From CAZMXP01 sp964570285 (GTDB taxonomy: Bacteria > Planctomycetota > PLA2), in NCBI GenBank assembly GCA_964570285.1, contig CAZMXP010000006.1:1-64000 (forward strand): a stretch of 64,000 nucleotides of DNA, in the 5' to 3' direction. A program made the translations under genes and the position numbers. Shown piece by piece: positions 16,583 through 25,096 of this stretch (position 1 is its first letter; every line of letters begins with the position of its first letter). The notes beneath the pieces were generated by a model. That model was given only the letters and a program-made list of their open reading frames with translations. It was not told where the DNA came from and made no database searches.

Positions 16583-18000
16583 CGACCGCCCTCATCCTGT
16601 TCGACGTCGCGGTGGCCGGTGCCGCGACGCTCCACCTGCTGTTGCGCTACCGGAGACCCGCGACCGCCGTCACGTGGCTCTTCGTGCTCTGGTGGATTCC
16701 GCTGCTGGGCGCGCTGCTCTATGTCGCCTTCGGGGTCTACACGGAACCCAACATGATCCGCCGCCGTCGCGCCCGGACCGCTCACCTCCGCGGGCCCGAC
16801 CGGCGGCTCGCCATCCGGGCGACGCCCTACCCGCCGGCGTCGGGCACGGGCAAGCTCTCCGTCCTCTCCGAGCGGATCGCCGCGTTCCCGGTGGTGGCGG
16901 GCAACGCGCTCACGCTGCTCGGCGGCGACGATGCCGCCTACGAGGAGATGTTTGGGTTGATCGCCGGCGCAGAGGCGGAGGTCTGCGTCCAGACCTACAT
17001 CCTCGAAGAGGGGGCCGTGGCGCTGCGCCTGCGGGACCTGCTCATGGCCAAGGCGGCCGAGGGGGTCGCGGTGCGGCTTCTCTTCGACCCGGTCGGCTCC
17101 TACGGCCTGCCCGCGAAGTGGTTGCGCAGGGCGGAGGAGGGGGGGGTGTCGTGGGTGAGCTACCTGCCGCCCCGTCCGCTGCGGGGGAGGTTCCAGATCA
17201 ACTTCAGGAACCACCGCAAGCTCCTGATCATCGATGGCGCCGCGGCGGTGATGGGTGGCCAGAACTGGCAGGACGCGCACAGCTCGCGCGCCCGCGTCGG
17301 GAGGGGGATCCGCGATTTCAACGTGCGCGTGAACGGGCCCGTCGTCGCGTCGCTGCGCCGCGTCTTCGTCGAGGACTGGTGCCTCGCGCACGAGAGCACC
17401 CGCGATCCCGGTGCGCTGACGCCGCACCTCTCCCTCGCCGCGGCGGAGGGCCCCGTCCCGGTGCGGGCCGTCGCGAGCGGCCCTGACGAGGACCGCCCCC
17501 GGTTCTTCCAACTGGCCCTTGGCGCGGTCCAGGAGGCGCGCAGCGACATCCTCGTCGTCTCGCCCTTCTTCGTCCCGGGCGAGCCGATGCTGGCCGCCCT
17601 GACCCACGCCGCGCTCTGCGGCGTGAAGGTGCGCCTGCTCCTGCCCCGCCGCTCCGACTTCCTGCCGGCCGATCTCGCCGCGCGGCACTCCTTTGCGCGA
17701 CTGCTGGCATCCGGCGTCGAGATCCGTCTCGCCGAGGGGGACTTCCTCCATGCCAAGGCGCTCGCCGTGGACGACTCCTGGGCGATCTTCGGCAGCTCCA
17801 ACTTCGACCACCGCTCCTTCCACTGCAACTACGAGCTCGATCTCGAGGTTCCCGATCCCGCCTTCGCGCGCGGGGTGAGGGACCACTTCGAACCCGACCT
17901 CGCGCGCGCCGAACGCGTGGATCCCGGCCGCTTCGCCCGCCGCTCGCCCTGGGCCCGCGCCGTGTCGAATGCCGCGGCGCTGTTTGAGCCGCTCTTGTGA
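16579..18000 (+). CDS. Cardiolipin synthase-like phospholipase D protein
   Basis: Two N-terminal membrane helices (ALILFDVAVAGAATLHLLL and WLFVLWWIPLLGALLYVAFG) precede two PLD domains, each with an HKD motif: NHRKLLIIDGAAAVMGGQNW (about 215) and LHAKALAVDDSWAIFGSSN (about 392). This is the architecture of ClsA-type enzymes that make cardiolipin from phosphatidylglycerol at the membrane. Length (about 473 residues) fits. The start is unclear: CTG at 16579 overlaps the antiporter stop (CTGA); the first conventional start is GTG at 16612, which would cut the first helix. DedA, EEP and this gene point to a lipid-related neighbourhood. Confidence 0.88.
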   Translation: MTTALILFDVAVAGAATLHLLLRYRRPATAVTWLFVLWWIPLLGALLYVAFGVYTEPNMIRRRRARTAHLRGPDRRLAIRATPYPPASGTGKLSVLSERIAAFPVVAGNALTLLGGDDAAYEEMFGLIAGAEAEVCVQTYILEEGAVALRLRDLLMAKAAEGVAVRLLFDPVGSYGLPAKWLRRAEEGGVSWVSYLPPRPLRGRFQINFRNHRKLLIIDGAAAVMGGQNWQDAHSSRARVGRGIRDFNVRVNGPVVASLRRVFVEDWCLAHESTRDPGALTPHLSLAAAEGPVPVRAVASGPDEDRPRFFQLALGAVQEARSDILVVSPFFVPGEPMLAALTHAALCGVKVRLLLPRRSDFLPADLAARHSFARLLASGVEIRLAEGDFLHAKALAVDDSWAIFGSSNFDHRSFHCNYELDLEVPDPAFARGVRDHFEPDLARAERVDPGRFARRSPWARAVSNAAALFEPLL

Positions 18001-18134
18001 CCTTCCGTGCGGTGCGGGTGGATGCAGGGGGGGGGCCGGGGGCGCATCCACTCCGCCGGACCTCATTCCCTTGTTCGAGAGCGGTGCGGCGAGGTTGGCG
18101 AGTTGGGGCGGTCCCTGAGGACGCACCTCCTGGG

Positions 18135-19400
18135 TCAGGCCGAAGACGCCGGCGGAGTGTCGGCGACACGCGGCCCAGTGCGTTCTGGCTTCTCGAACGC
18201 GACGCCGACGGAGCGGTCGGGAAGCGGGAAGGCCCGGAAGGCCCAATGGGCGAACTGGACACGCTCGTCGCCGTACGCGAAGTCGGCCACGTCGCTCGCG
18301 TCGCCGGTGCGCGCGACGCGGGCGAACAGCTCGGGGATCCCCCTCTCGCGGAGCGCGGGGAAGAGGTCGTCGATCGGGCGGCCGAGCAGGTCGCGCGCCG
18401 GCAGCCCGAGCAGGCGCTCGCCCTCGGGGTTGATGGTCACGACGCGCAACGACCGGTCGTCCTCGGGATCCGCGAGCCGGTAGACGATGAGCCCCATCCG
18501 GATGTCGCGCACGATGTGCGAGAAGAGCCGCAGCGTCTTCTCCGCGCGGTGGCGGTCGGTCACGTCGGTGTAGTGCTCGATGCGGCCGCCCTTGTAGAGC
18601 CCCTGCCCGATCGGCTGCATCCAGCAGGAGAGCCAGGACTCCGCGCGACCCGGCCCCGGCAGCACGTGGCACTCGAACTCGTCGGCGCCCGGCCCCCCGG
18701 CCCCCCCCAGCTTCTCGCGCAGCGCCGCGGGATCCTCGACGCGCGGCGCGAGCACCTCCTCGACGAGACGGGCGATCTCGACGCCGACGACGCGGCTCCG
18801 CGGTTCGCCGAAGTACTGCTCGTAGGCGCGGTTGATCCAGACGACGCGGTGGCGCGCATCGCTGATGCAGACGCCCACCTGCGAGTTGTCGAGCACGTCG
18901 TCGACGAGCGTGCGGAAGCGCGCCTCGCTCTCGCGCAGTTTCGCCTCGACGTCGTGGCGCGCGCGCACATCGCGGATCGAGCCCACGACGAAGGTGCCCT
19001 GCGGCGTGATCAGCGGGGCGATCGTGACCTCGACCGGGATCTCGGTGCCGTCGTGGTGCAGCGCGAAGGCCGGCGCCTCGAGCCCGAGCGTGCGCGCGCG
19101 CGGCGACTCGTGGTAGCGGCCGCGCCGCTCGCGGTGCGCCGCGCGGAAGCGCTCCGGCATCAGCGTCTCGACGTCGCGGCCGATCAGGTCCTGCGGCGCG
19201 ATGCCGAAGAGACGCGCCGCCTGGCGGTTCGCGAGCAGGACCCGGTCGTGGGCGTCGGAGACGACCATCGCCTCGCCGACGCTGTCGAGGGTCTCGCGCA
19301 GCGCGTGTTGCTGCACGAGCGAGGACCTGCGGCGGCTCCACGCCCACGCGCCGAAGCCGACCGCGGCGAGCACGATCCCCGCGATCTCCAGCGGCGTCAC
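18135..19400 (-). CDS. Membrane-anchored triple-PAS protein without output domain
   Basis: A 421-residue protein with one N-terminal helix (LEIAGIVLAAVGFGAWAW) and three PAS domains at about 35-150, 165-285 and 295-400, recognised from AMVVSDAHDRVLLANRQAARLFG, PSCWMQPIG-type cores and linkers such as GSIRDVRARHDVEAKLRESE and YTDVTDRHRAEKTL. No histidine kinase, HATPase, GGDEF, EAL, cyclase or methyl-accepting domain follows; the last residues are Pro/Ala rich. It is therefore a stand-alone sensor, or the output partner is encoded elsewhere. GTG start at 19400. The sequence between PAS 2 and its linker contains a GGAGGPG stretch from a C-rich run. Confidence 0.8.
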   Translation of the reverse strand: MTPLEIAGIVLAAVGFGAWAWSRRRSSLVQQHALRETLDSVGEAMVVSDAHDRVLLANRQAARLFGIAPQDLIGRDVETLMPERFRAAHRERRGRYHESPRARTLGLEAPAFALHHDGTEIPVEVTIAPLITPQGTFVVGSIRDVRARHDVEAKLRESEARFRTLVDDVLDNSQVGVCISDARHRVVWINRAYEQYFGEPRSRVVGVEIARLVEEVLAPRVEDPAALREKLGGAGGPGADEFECHVLPGPGRAESWLSCWMQPIGQGLYKGGRIEHYTDVTDRHRAEKTLRLFSHIVRDIRMGLIVYRLADPEDDRSLRVVTINPEGERLLGLPARDLLGRPIDDLFPALRERGIPELFARVARTGDASDVADFAYGDERVQFAHWAFRAFPLPDRSVGVAFEKPERTGPRVADTPPASSA

Positions 19401-19494
19401 GCCGCCCCCTCCCGATCCCCGCGCAACCGGCGCGACTGCATTCGCACGCCTCCGTCCCCATGGTAGCGCCGCGGCCGCGCGCCCTGCAAGGACG

Positions 19495-20256
19495 CTACTT
19501 CCGGCGCCGGTCGAGGAAGGCCGTCATCCGCTCGCGCTTGTCGTCGCTCCCGAAGAGGACCGCCTGCGTCACCTGCTCCAGCAGCAGGCCGCCGTCGATC
19601 CCGGTGCGGGCGCTGTTGTTGAGGTTCAGCTTGGCGAGGCGCACCGCGAGCGTGCCGTTCTTGAGGATCGCCTCCGCGAGCACCCGCGCCGCCCGGAGGG
19701 CCTGCCCGTCGGGCGCCACCGAGTTCACGAGCCCGATCCGGCACGCCTCCTCCGCGTCGAGGATGCGCCCGGTGAGGACGATCTCCTTCGCGCGGCCGAG
19801 GCCGACGAGGCGCGGCAGGCGCTGCGTGCCCCCCGCCGCCGGGATGATGCCGAGCGCCACCTCCGGCTGCCCGAACTTCGCCCCCTGGGCCGCGACGCGC
19901 AGATCGCAGCACATCGCCAGTTCGCAGCCGCCGCCGAGGCAGTAGCCCTCGATCGCGGCGATCGTCGGGAAGGGGAGCGCCTCGATGCGGTTGAAGAGCG
20001 TCGCGTTGATCGTGCGCAGGGCGTCGAGCGCGTCGCGCTCGCGCAGTTGCGCGATGTCGGCGCCGCCGACGAAGGCCTTGCCGCCCGCGCCGGTGAAGAC
20101 GCAGGCGTGCACGTCGTCGCGCGCGAGCAGGCCGTCGAGGGCGCGATGCAACTCGTCCACCATCGCCTGGTCGATCGCGTTGCGCTTCTCGGGGCGGTTG
20201 AAGGTGACGACCGCCATGCGGTCGGCGATCTCCACGAGAACACTGGCCTCGCTCAT
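19495..20256 (-). CDS. Enoyl-CoA hydratase (classical crotonase)
   Basis: A 253-residue enoyl-CoA hydratase. Both catalytic Glu positions are present, in GYCLGGGCELAMCCD and in GQPEVALGIIPAAGGTQRL, and the oxyanion segment reads GGKAFVGGADIAQL. This is the most canonical hydratase of the four in the window. The ATG start overlaps the stop of the upstream ThyX gene (ATGA), so the genes ThyX and this hydratase are in one transcript although they are metabolically unrelated. Product: 3-hydroxyacyl-CoA from 2-enoyl-CoA. Confidence 0.92.
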   Translation of the reverse strand: MSEASVLVEIADRMAVVTFNRPEKRNAIDQAMVDELHRALDGLLARDDVHACVFTGAGGKAFVGGADIAQLRERDALDALRTINATLFNRIEALPFPTIAAIEGYCLGGGCELAMCCDLRVAAQGAKFGQPEVALGIIPAAGGTQRLPRLVGLGRAKEIVLTGRILDAEEACRIGLVNSVAPDGQALRAARVLAEAILKNGTLAVRLAKLNLNNSARTGIDGGLLLEQVTQAVLFGSDDKRERMTAFLDRRRK

Positions 20257-21389
20257 GTCGCCTCCGGCGGCCAGATTTCGTCGACGAGCCGCTCGTCGAT
20301 GCCGAGCTTGCGGCAGCTCTCCTTGAGCCGCCGCGAGCGGTAGCCGCGCTCGTAGAGCGCCCGCAGGACGTCGCGCTGCATGGCCGCGTCGCGCGGCCGC
20401 AGCGCCTCCGCCTCGGCACCCGAGAGGAACGCGCCCCTCAGGCGGTCCTCCTCGAACGCCTCCCACGCGTAGGGCACGACCGGCTTCACGAAGGTGGCCA
20501 TCGCCTCCGCGAACGCGCGCACCTCGAACTGCGCGTGGGGGTCCATGCGCAGCCGCAGGAAGTGGAAGAGGTTGTGCAGGTCCATCTTCCAGTACCACTC
20601 GGTGTACATCGTCAGCGGCAGCACGCCCCGCGCGATCTCGCGCGCGACGCCGCTCTCGAGCAGCCGCTGGTAGAGCGCGTAGCCCCTCTCGTTCTGCTCG
20701 ACAAACGCCTGCCGCACCTTCGCGAGCCGCTGGCGCCGCTCGGGGAACCAGTCGAGAAGCTGCTCGGCCCAGTACGCGTAGGCCTCCGTCGGCAGCAGGT
20801 CGCGCGGCGCCTTGCCGTCGCTCCAGTGCGCCGCGAACGCCGCGCGGTGCTCGTGCACGAGCAGCGCGGCGCGCGAGATGGCGAAGCCGTCCTTCGCGAC
20901 AAGCACCGCATCCTCCGAAGGGAGGTATCGACAGGGGGTCCGGGGGCGCGCGGCGTCCGGCAGCGCCTCGACGAGATCACGGAGCTGGTCGAGGCGCCCC
21001 TGCCGGTTCACGCTGTCCTGCTCGGCGATCGCGCCCAGCGAGGGCGCCCAGAAGCGGTCGGGCACCTCGCTGTAGCGCGCGCTGTACTCGTTGATGTTGG
21101 CGGTGCGGTGGCGCACGACCTGCCGCGCGATGAAGACGGGAAGCCGCATCAGGAACTTGAACTCGACCATCTCGAAGGGCGTGCTGTGGCCGTGGCGCAT
21201 CAGGTAGCTGATCAGCGCCTTGTCGCCCCGCACGGTCTTCGTGCCCTTGCCGTAGGAGACGCGCGCCGCCTGCACGATGCTCGCGTCGTCGCCCATCGAA
21301 TCGACGAGCGCGACGAAGCCGTGGTCGAGCACGCGGCGGTAGGGCAGGTCCGCGGGGTACTCGGGGTTCTGGTGCAGCGCCTCCGTCAC
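20253..21389 (-). CDS. thyX: FAD-dependent thymidylate synthase
   Basis: A 378-residue flavin-dependent thymidylate synthase that methylates dUMP to dTMP using methylene-tetrahydrofolate and NAD(P)H. The diagnostic ThyX motif is RHRTANINEYSARYS (about 118-132), preceded by STPFEMVEFKFLMRLPVFIARQVV. The C-terminal half has REIARGVLPLTMYTEWYWKMDLHNLFHFLRLR. Between NRQGR and AFVEQN there is an insertion of about 80 residues (with PRTPCRYLPSEDAVLV) that ordinary ThyX lacks, making the protein long. Start GTG overlaps the oxidoreductase stop (GTGA). Confidence 0.9.
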   Translation of the reverse strand: MTEALHQNPEYPADLPYRRVLDHGFVALVDSMGDDASIVQAARVSYGKGTKTVRGDKALISYLMRHGHSTPFEMVEFKFLMRLPVFIARQVVRHRTANINEYSARYSEVPDRFWAPSLGAIAEQDSVNRQGRLDQLRDLVEALPDAARPRTPCRYLPSEDAVLVAKDGFAISRAALLVHEHRAAFAAHWSDGKAPRDLLPTEAYAYWAEQLLDWFPERRQRLAKVRQAFVEQNERGYALYQRLLESGVAREIARGVLPLTMYTEWYWKMDLHNLFHFLRLRMDPHAQFEVRAFAEAMATFVKPVVPYAWEAFEEDRLRGAFLSGAEAEALRPRDAAMQRDVLRALYERGYRSRRLKESCRKLGIDERLVDEIWPPEAT

Positions 21390-22348
21390 GGCGTCACGAC
21401 GACCTTTCCGAAGACGGCCCGCTCGGCGAGGCGCCGGTGGGCCTCCCCGATCCGCTCCAGCGGGAAGACGCTGTCGACGACCGGCCGGAGGCGTCCCGCC
21501 TCCACGTGGCCGACGACGGTGCGCATCTCCTCCGGCGTGCCCATCGTGTTGCCGAGGAACGAGAGGCTCTTGAAGAAGAGGTGGCGCAGGTCGAAGGTCG
21601 TCTCGTGGCCGCTCGTGCCGCCGCAGGTGACGAGCCTGCCCCCCTTGCGCAGGCAGGCGACCGACTCCGGCCACGTCGCCGGGCCGATGTGGTCCACGAC
21701 GACGTCGACGCCGACCTTGCCGGTGATGCGGCGGCACTCCTTCGCGAACCCCTCGTACGGCAGGACCTCCTGGGCCCCGAGCCCCCTCGCCTTCTCCCGC
21801 TTCTCCGGCGTCGAAGCGGTCGCGATGACCTGACAGTTGAAGAGCCGCGCGATCTGGATGCAGGCGACGCCGATGCCGCTGCCGGCCGCGTGCACGAGCA
21901 CCCACTCGCCGGGCTGGATCTGCGCCTTGCGCACGAGCATCGCCCAGGAGGTGAGGAAGGCCAGCGCGAAGCAGCCCGCCTCCTCCCACGAGAGGCGCCC
22001 GGGCTTGGGCAGCAGGTTGACGCGCGGCACGACGATCCGCTCGGCGCAGGTGCCGTCCCGCGTCTCGCCGAGGATGCCGTAGTCGCGGTCGAGCGGCCGG
22101 CCGATGCCGGGCGAGAGCACGACCTCCTCGCCGGTGCCGTCGACCGTGCCCGCCCCGTCGCAGCCGGGGATGATCGGCAGCGGGAAGGCGAAGCCGGGGA
22201 TGCCGCGCCGCACCCACGTGTCGAGGTGGTTGAGCCCCGCCGCGCGCACGCGCACGAGGACCTCGCCGGGCCCCGCGACGGGGGGCGGGCGCTCTTCGAC
22301 GCGGAGCTTGTCGAACGACCCGTGCTCGCGGATGACGACGGCCTTCAT
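21386..22348 (-). CDS. Zinc-type medium-chain dehydrogenase / quinone oxidoreductase
   Basis: A 320-residue member of the medium-chain dehydrogenase/reductase family (quinone oxidoreductase/enoyl reductase branch). Features: N-terminal GroES-like fold with AAGLNHLDTWVRRGI and IPGCDGAGTV, then the Rossmann motif VLVHAAGSGIGVACIQIARLF, and a C-terminal FLGNTMGTPEEM. No four-Cys structural zinc loop is seen. It reduces a quinone or alpha,beta-unsaturated substrate with NAD(P)H. A TAGACT hexamer (22365-22360) lies 11 nt before the ATG. Confidence 0.88.
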   Translation of the reverse strand: MKAVVIREHGSFDKLRVEERPPPVAGPGEVLVRVRAAGLNHLDTWVRRGIPGFAFPLPIIPGCDGAGTVDGTGEEVVLSPGIGRPLDRDYGILGETRDGTCAERIVVPRVNLLPKPGRLSWEEAGCFALAFLTSWAMLVRKAQIQPGEWVLVHAAGSGIGVACIQIARLFNCQVIATASTPEKREKARGLGAQEVLPYEGFAKECRRITGKVGVDVVVDHIGPATWPESVACLRKGGRLVTCGGTSGHETTFDLRHLFFKSLSFLGNTMGTPEEMRTVVGHVEAGRLRPVVDSVFPLERIGEAHRRLAERAVFGKVVVTP

Positions 22349-22419
22349 CGGGGGGGGCCAGTCTAACCGCCTCCGCTCGACTCCAGCCACCGCCCCCGGA
22401 GCTCCCATGGCGGTCGCGG

Positions 22420-23040
22420 TCATCCTCGGCGGCCCTCCGGGTCGAGTTCGAGGCCGTAGAGCGGGCACTCCGGGTCGTCGCGCAGGAGGCGCATGCCCGC
22501 GCGCACGCAGACGCGCTCGGGGAGTTCCGGCAGGGGGCTGCCGTAGGTGGGCCCGAGGCGGTGGCCGAACGCGACGACGGAGCGTGCGCCGCGGCGGCGG
22601 AGTTCCCGGAGCAGTTCGGCCACGAGCGCATGGGCGAGCCCCTGCCCGCGCTGCCGCGCCGGGATGACGATGCAGGTCAGGGCCCATGCGCCGTCGAGCG
22701 GAGGCGGTCGCCGCGCGAGCAGCGCGAAGGACTCCCACGGGGCGCACTGGCACCATGCGAGTGCGCGACCGCCGCGACAGAGGAGGAAGCCGTCGGCCTG
22801 GCCGGCGTTCAGCAGCCGCGCGCGGCACGCCGGGCCGGCGCCTTCCTGGTCGATCTTCGCGCCGTGGTAGGCCGTGCAACGGCAGGCCGCCGCGTCCGCA
22901 CTCCCGCTCGCCATCAGGGCGTCGAAATCGACCCGCCGCGCGGCTGTGAGCTGCACGAGCTTCAACGTCGGGTCGTCGCGCGACTTGGCCGGCAAGGCGT
23001 TGATTGTCGCAGGCGCGGAGGCGCCCAGCGGCTCCGCCAT
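22420..23040 (-). CDS. GNAT acetyltransferase with N-terminal Cys-rich segment
   Basis: About 206 residues. The C-terminal half is a GNAT fold with acetyl-CoA motif CIVIPARQRGQGLAHALVAELL. The N-terminal half contains AACRCTAYHGAKIDQ and LAWCQCAPWESFALL, a Cys-containing pattern seen in one GNAT subfamily. The substrate is unknown. The most upstream in-frame ATG (23097) would run past the start of the divergent lipoprotein gene at 23101-ish, so the ATG at 23040 is preferred. Confidence 0.72.
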   Translation of the reverse strand: MAEPLGASAPATINALPAKSRDDPTLKLVQLTAARRVDFDALMASGSADAAACRCTAYHGAKIDQEGAGPACRARLLNAGQADGFLLCRGGRALAWCQCAPWESFALLARRPPPLDGAWALTCIVIPARQRGQGLAHALVAELLRELRRRGARSVVAFGHRLGPTYGSPLPELPERVCVRAGMRLLRDDPECPLYGLELDPEGRRG

Positions 23041-23100
23041 CCCCGCATCCGCGAGGTAACATGAGCCGTCGGCCGCATGAGAGGGCGGCCCCAGCAAGCC

Positions 23101-23841
23101 ATGATGTCGAGAGCTCTACTCCTCTGCGCTGCGCTCGTGGCCGCGTGCGGCGGGCCCACGTTCGACGGGGACTTCACCGGGCTCCACCGCGGCCAGCTCG
23201 CGGAGGCGACGCTGAAGCAGGAGGGCGAGACGCTGACCGGGCGGCTCAAGTGGGCGGGGCTCGATGCGGCCGTCAAGGGAACGGTCAAGGAGGGCTTCGC
23301 GACCGGGAACGTCGTCCACGTCCCGACGAATTTCGACATGCCCTTCGAGGCCACGCTGAAGAACGACGGCATCGACTGGGTCTACCGCAGCCTCGACGGC
23401 CGGGGCACCGAGATCGAGCGCACGGAGATCCGGTTCGAGAGGCGCGACGAGAAGAAGCTCGAGGCGGCGCGCCTCGCCTCGCTCACCGGCCTCGACGAGG
23501 CGGTCGTCGGCGACTGGTACTACGTGAACTACGGCAAGGTCGTCGACGGCAAGCGCGAGTCGGAGGAGATCCACATGTCGCTCGCGGCCGACGGCACCTA
23601 CGTCTTCGGCGGCGCGTGGGCCGCGGGCACCGCCGCCCAGCGCGCCGCGGGCGCGGGCCACGACTCCGCTCCCCACGGTCGCTGGCGGTCGGCGGGCGGC
23701 GTGCTCGCCTACCAGCCGAGAGGGGCGGGCGGCTGGCTCAGCATCGGCCACTACACGCTCATCGGCGGGAACCTGCACGTCTACACCGCCGACGGGGGCC
23801 ACCAGATCTGGAGGCGCCCGGGGCGCGACCTCACGCGGTAG
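23101..23841 (+). CDS. Lipoprotein of unknown function
   Basis: A 246-residue predicted lipoprotein: MMSRALLLCAALVAAC is a short signal with a lipobox (LVAAC) and acylated Cys, followed by GGP. The mature part is beta-rich with repeated strands (TLKQEGETLTGRLKWAG, GKVVDGKRESEEIHMSLAADGTYVFGG, GGNLHVYTADGG), like short beta-barrel or carbohydrate-surface proteins. No catalytic motif is recognised. Start chosen to begin the signal peptide; a TAACAT hexamer at 23057-23062 may be the -10. Confidence 0.75.
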   Translation: MMSRALLLCAALVAACGGPTFDGDFTGLHRGQLAEATLKQEGETLTGRLKWAGLDAAVKGTVKEGFATGNVVHVPTNFDMPFEATLKNDGIDWVYRSLDGRGTEIERTEIRFERRDEKKLEAARLASLTGLDEAVVGDWYYVNYGKVVDGKRESEEIHMSLAADGTYVFGGAWAAGTAAQRAAGAGHDSAPHGRWRSAGGVLAYQPRGAGGWLSIGHYTLIGGNLHVYTADGGHQIWRRPGRDLTR

Positions 23842-23911
23842 CGCCGTGCAGCAGGGCCGCCGCGGGGTATCCTGAGAGCCTGAGCGCTGCGGTGCAGCGC
23901 GGGAGGTGCGG

Positions 23912-25087
23912 ATGCTCTACACGTCAATGCTGTTGTCGCTCGTCCTCGCGCCCTCGGAGGGGCCGCGCTTCGAGGCGCCGGTGCGCCTCAAGGCGGGCGA
24001 TGCCTATGTCCAGGTCGAGTCGCCCGGCTGGGCGGCGCCCTGCTGGCAGGATGTCGACGGCGACGGCCACGCGGACCTGATCGTCGGCCAGTTCAGCGGA
24101 GGCAAGCTGAAGCTCTACCGCGGGCTGCCGGGAGGCAAGCTGGCCGCGGGCGAGTGGATCAAGGCGGGCGGCGAGGTCGCGCAGGTCCCCGGTGTCTGGT
24201 GATGCACGTCGTCGACGCCACAGTTCGTGGACGTCAACGGCGACGGCTTCCTCGACATCCTCTCGGGCTCCTATTCGCGGCAGGACAAGGACATGGCGGG
24301 GCTCTTCCAGGTCCTGTACGGCAACGGGGACGGCACCTTCCGCAAGGCCGAGGCGCTCAACGGCAGTGACGGCCAGCCGCTGATCCTGCCCGCCAGCGGC
24401 GACGACGCGATGATCGACAAGATCTGCACCCGCCCCTTCGCGTGCGATCTCGACGGCGACGGCAAGCTCGACATCGTGTCGGGCAACTTCCGCGGCACCT
24501 TCGGCTTCTTCAAGGGCGAGGGCGGAGGCAAGTTCAGCCCCCAGGCGACGTGGATCGAGGCGGGCGGAAGCCCGATGGCGGTCGAGTACCACAGCGACCC
24601 CTTCCTCGTCGACTGGGACAAGGACGGCGATCTCGACCTGCTGAGCGGCTCGGCCGGCGGCGGCGCCTACCTCTTCGTCAACGAGGGTTCGAAGACGGCG
24701 CCGAAGTTCGGCGCCCGGCTCACGCTGGTCGCGCCCGCGGGCCACGGCGCAGGCGATGTCGTGTTCGGCGACGCGCACTGCGTTGCGCCCGCGAGCGACA
24801 CGCGCGTCTGGGCCACCGATGCCGACGGCGACGGGAAGCTCGACCTGCTGCTCGGCGACAACATCACGCTCTACTTCACGGCGAAGGGCGTCGACGAGGC
24901 CACGTCGAAGGCGAAGAACGCGGATTGGACGAAGCGGCAGCAGGAGCTTTTCCAGTCCCATCCGCAGGACGGGGACGCCGCCGCGCAGAAGAAGTGGCAG
25001 GAGGCCTACACGAAGCTGAACGCGGAGCGGGGCGAGTTCATCCGCGAGGAGCGGACCGGCTTTGTCTGGCTGCTCCGCCAGAAGTGA
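23912..25087 (+). CDS. Exported FG-GAP/VCBS repeat protein, candidate selenoprotein (in-frame TGA at 24200)
   Basis: The gene reads through one in-frame TGA (24200-24202, codon 97) and then continues in the same frame to a TGA at 25085; total 391 residues. It encodes a beta-propeller of calcium-binding FG-GAP/VCBS repeats: DVDGDGHADLIVG, DVNGDGFLDILSG, DLDGDGKLDIVSG, DKDGDLDLLSG, DADGDGKLDLLLG. The N terminus has a weak signal peptide. The repeat structure is intact on both sides of the TGA, and the residue before and after reads GVW-(TGA)-CTSSTPQF. Directly after the TGA the sequence folds into a SECIS-like hairpin. I infer selenocysteine next to Cys; from memory (unchecked), relatives carry Cys-Cys here. 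RBS GGGAGG precedes the ATG by 5 nt. Confidence 0.8.
24211..24238 (+). promoter_or_regulatory. SECIS-like hairpin after in-frame TGA
   Basis: Positions 24211-24221 and 24227-24238 pair with one mismatch (C24213/A24236) and one bulged A (24231) around a 5-nt loop AGTTC (24222-24226). The loop begins 19 nt after the TGA, inside the usual bacterial 16-37 nt range, and has G in its second position followed by T, as expected for SelB recognition. Confidence 0.65.
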
Positions 25088-25096
25088 GCATCCGAC

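Noticed and set aside
18001..18134. Antisense or small ORF between cardiolipin synthase and PAS gene
   Set aside because: Only a G-rich run was seen; no coding evidence.
16402..19461. A very long minus-strand open frame of about 1,000 codons
   Set aside because: It runs antisense to the antiporter and cardiolipin synthase genes, which have strong family motifs. Long antisense frames are expected at this GC content.
24200..24202. Treating the in-frame TGA as a pseudogene or assembly error
   Set aside because: Possible, but the frame and repeats are intact on both sides and a SECIS-like hairpin follows at the right distance; reported as selenoprotein candidate instead.
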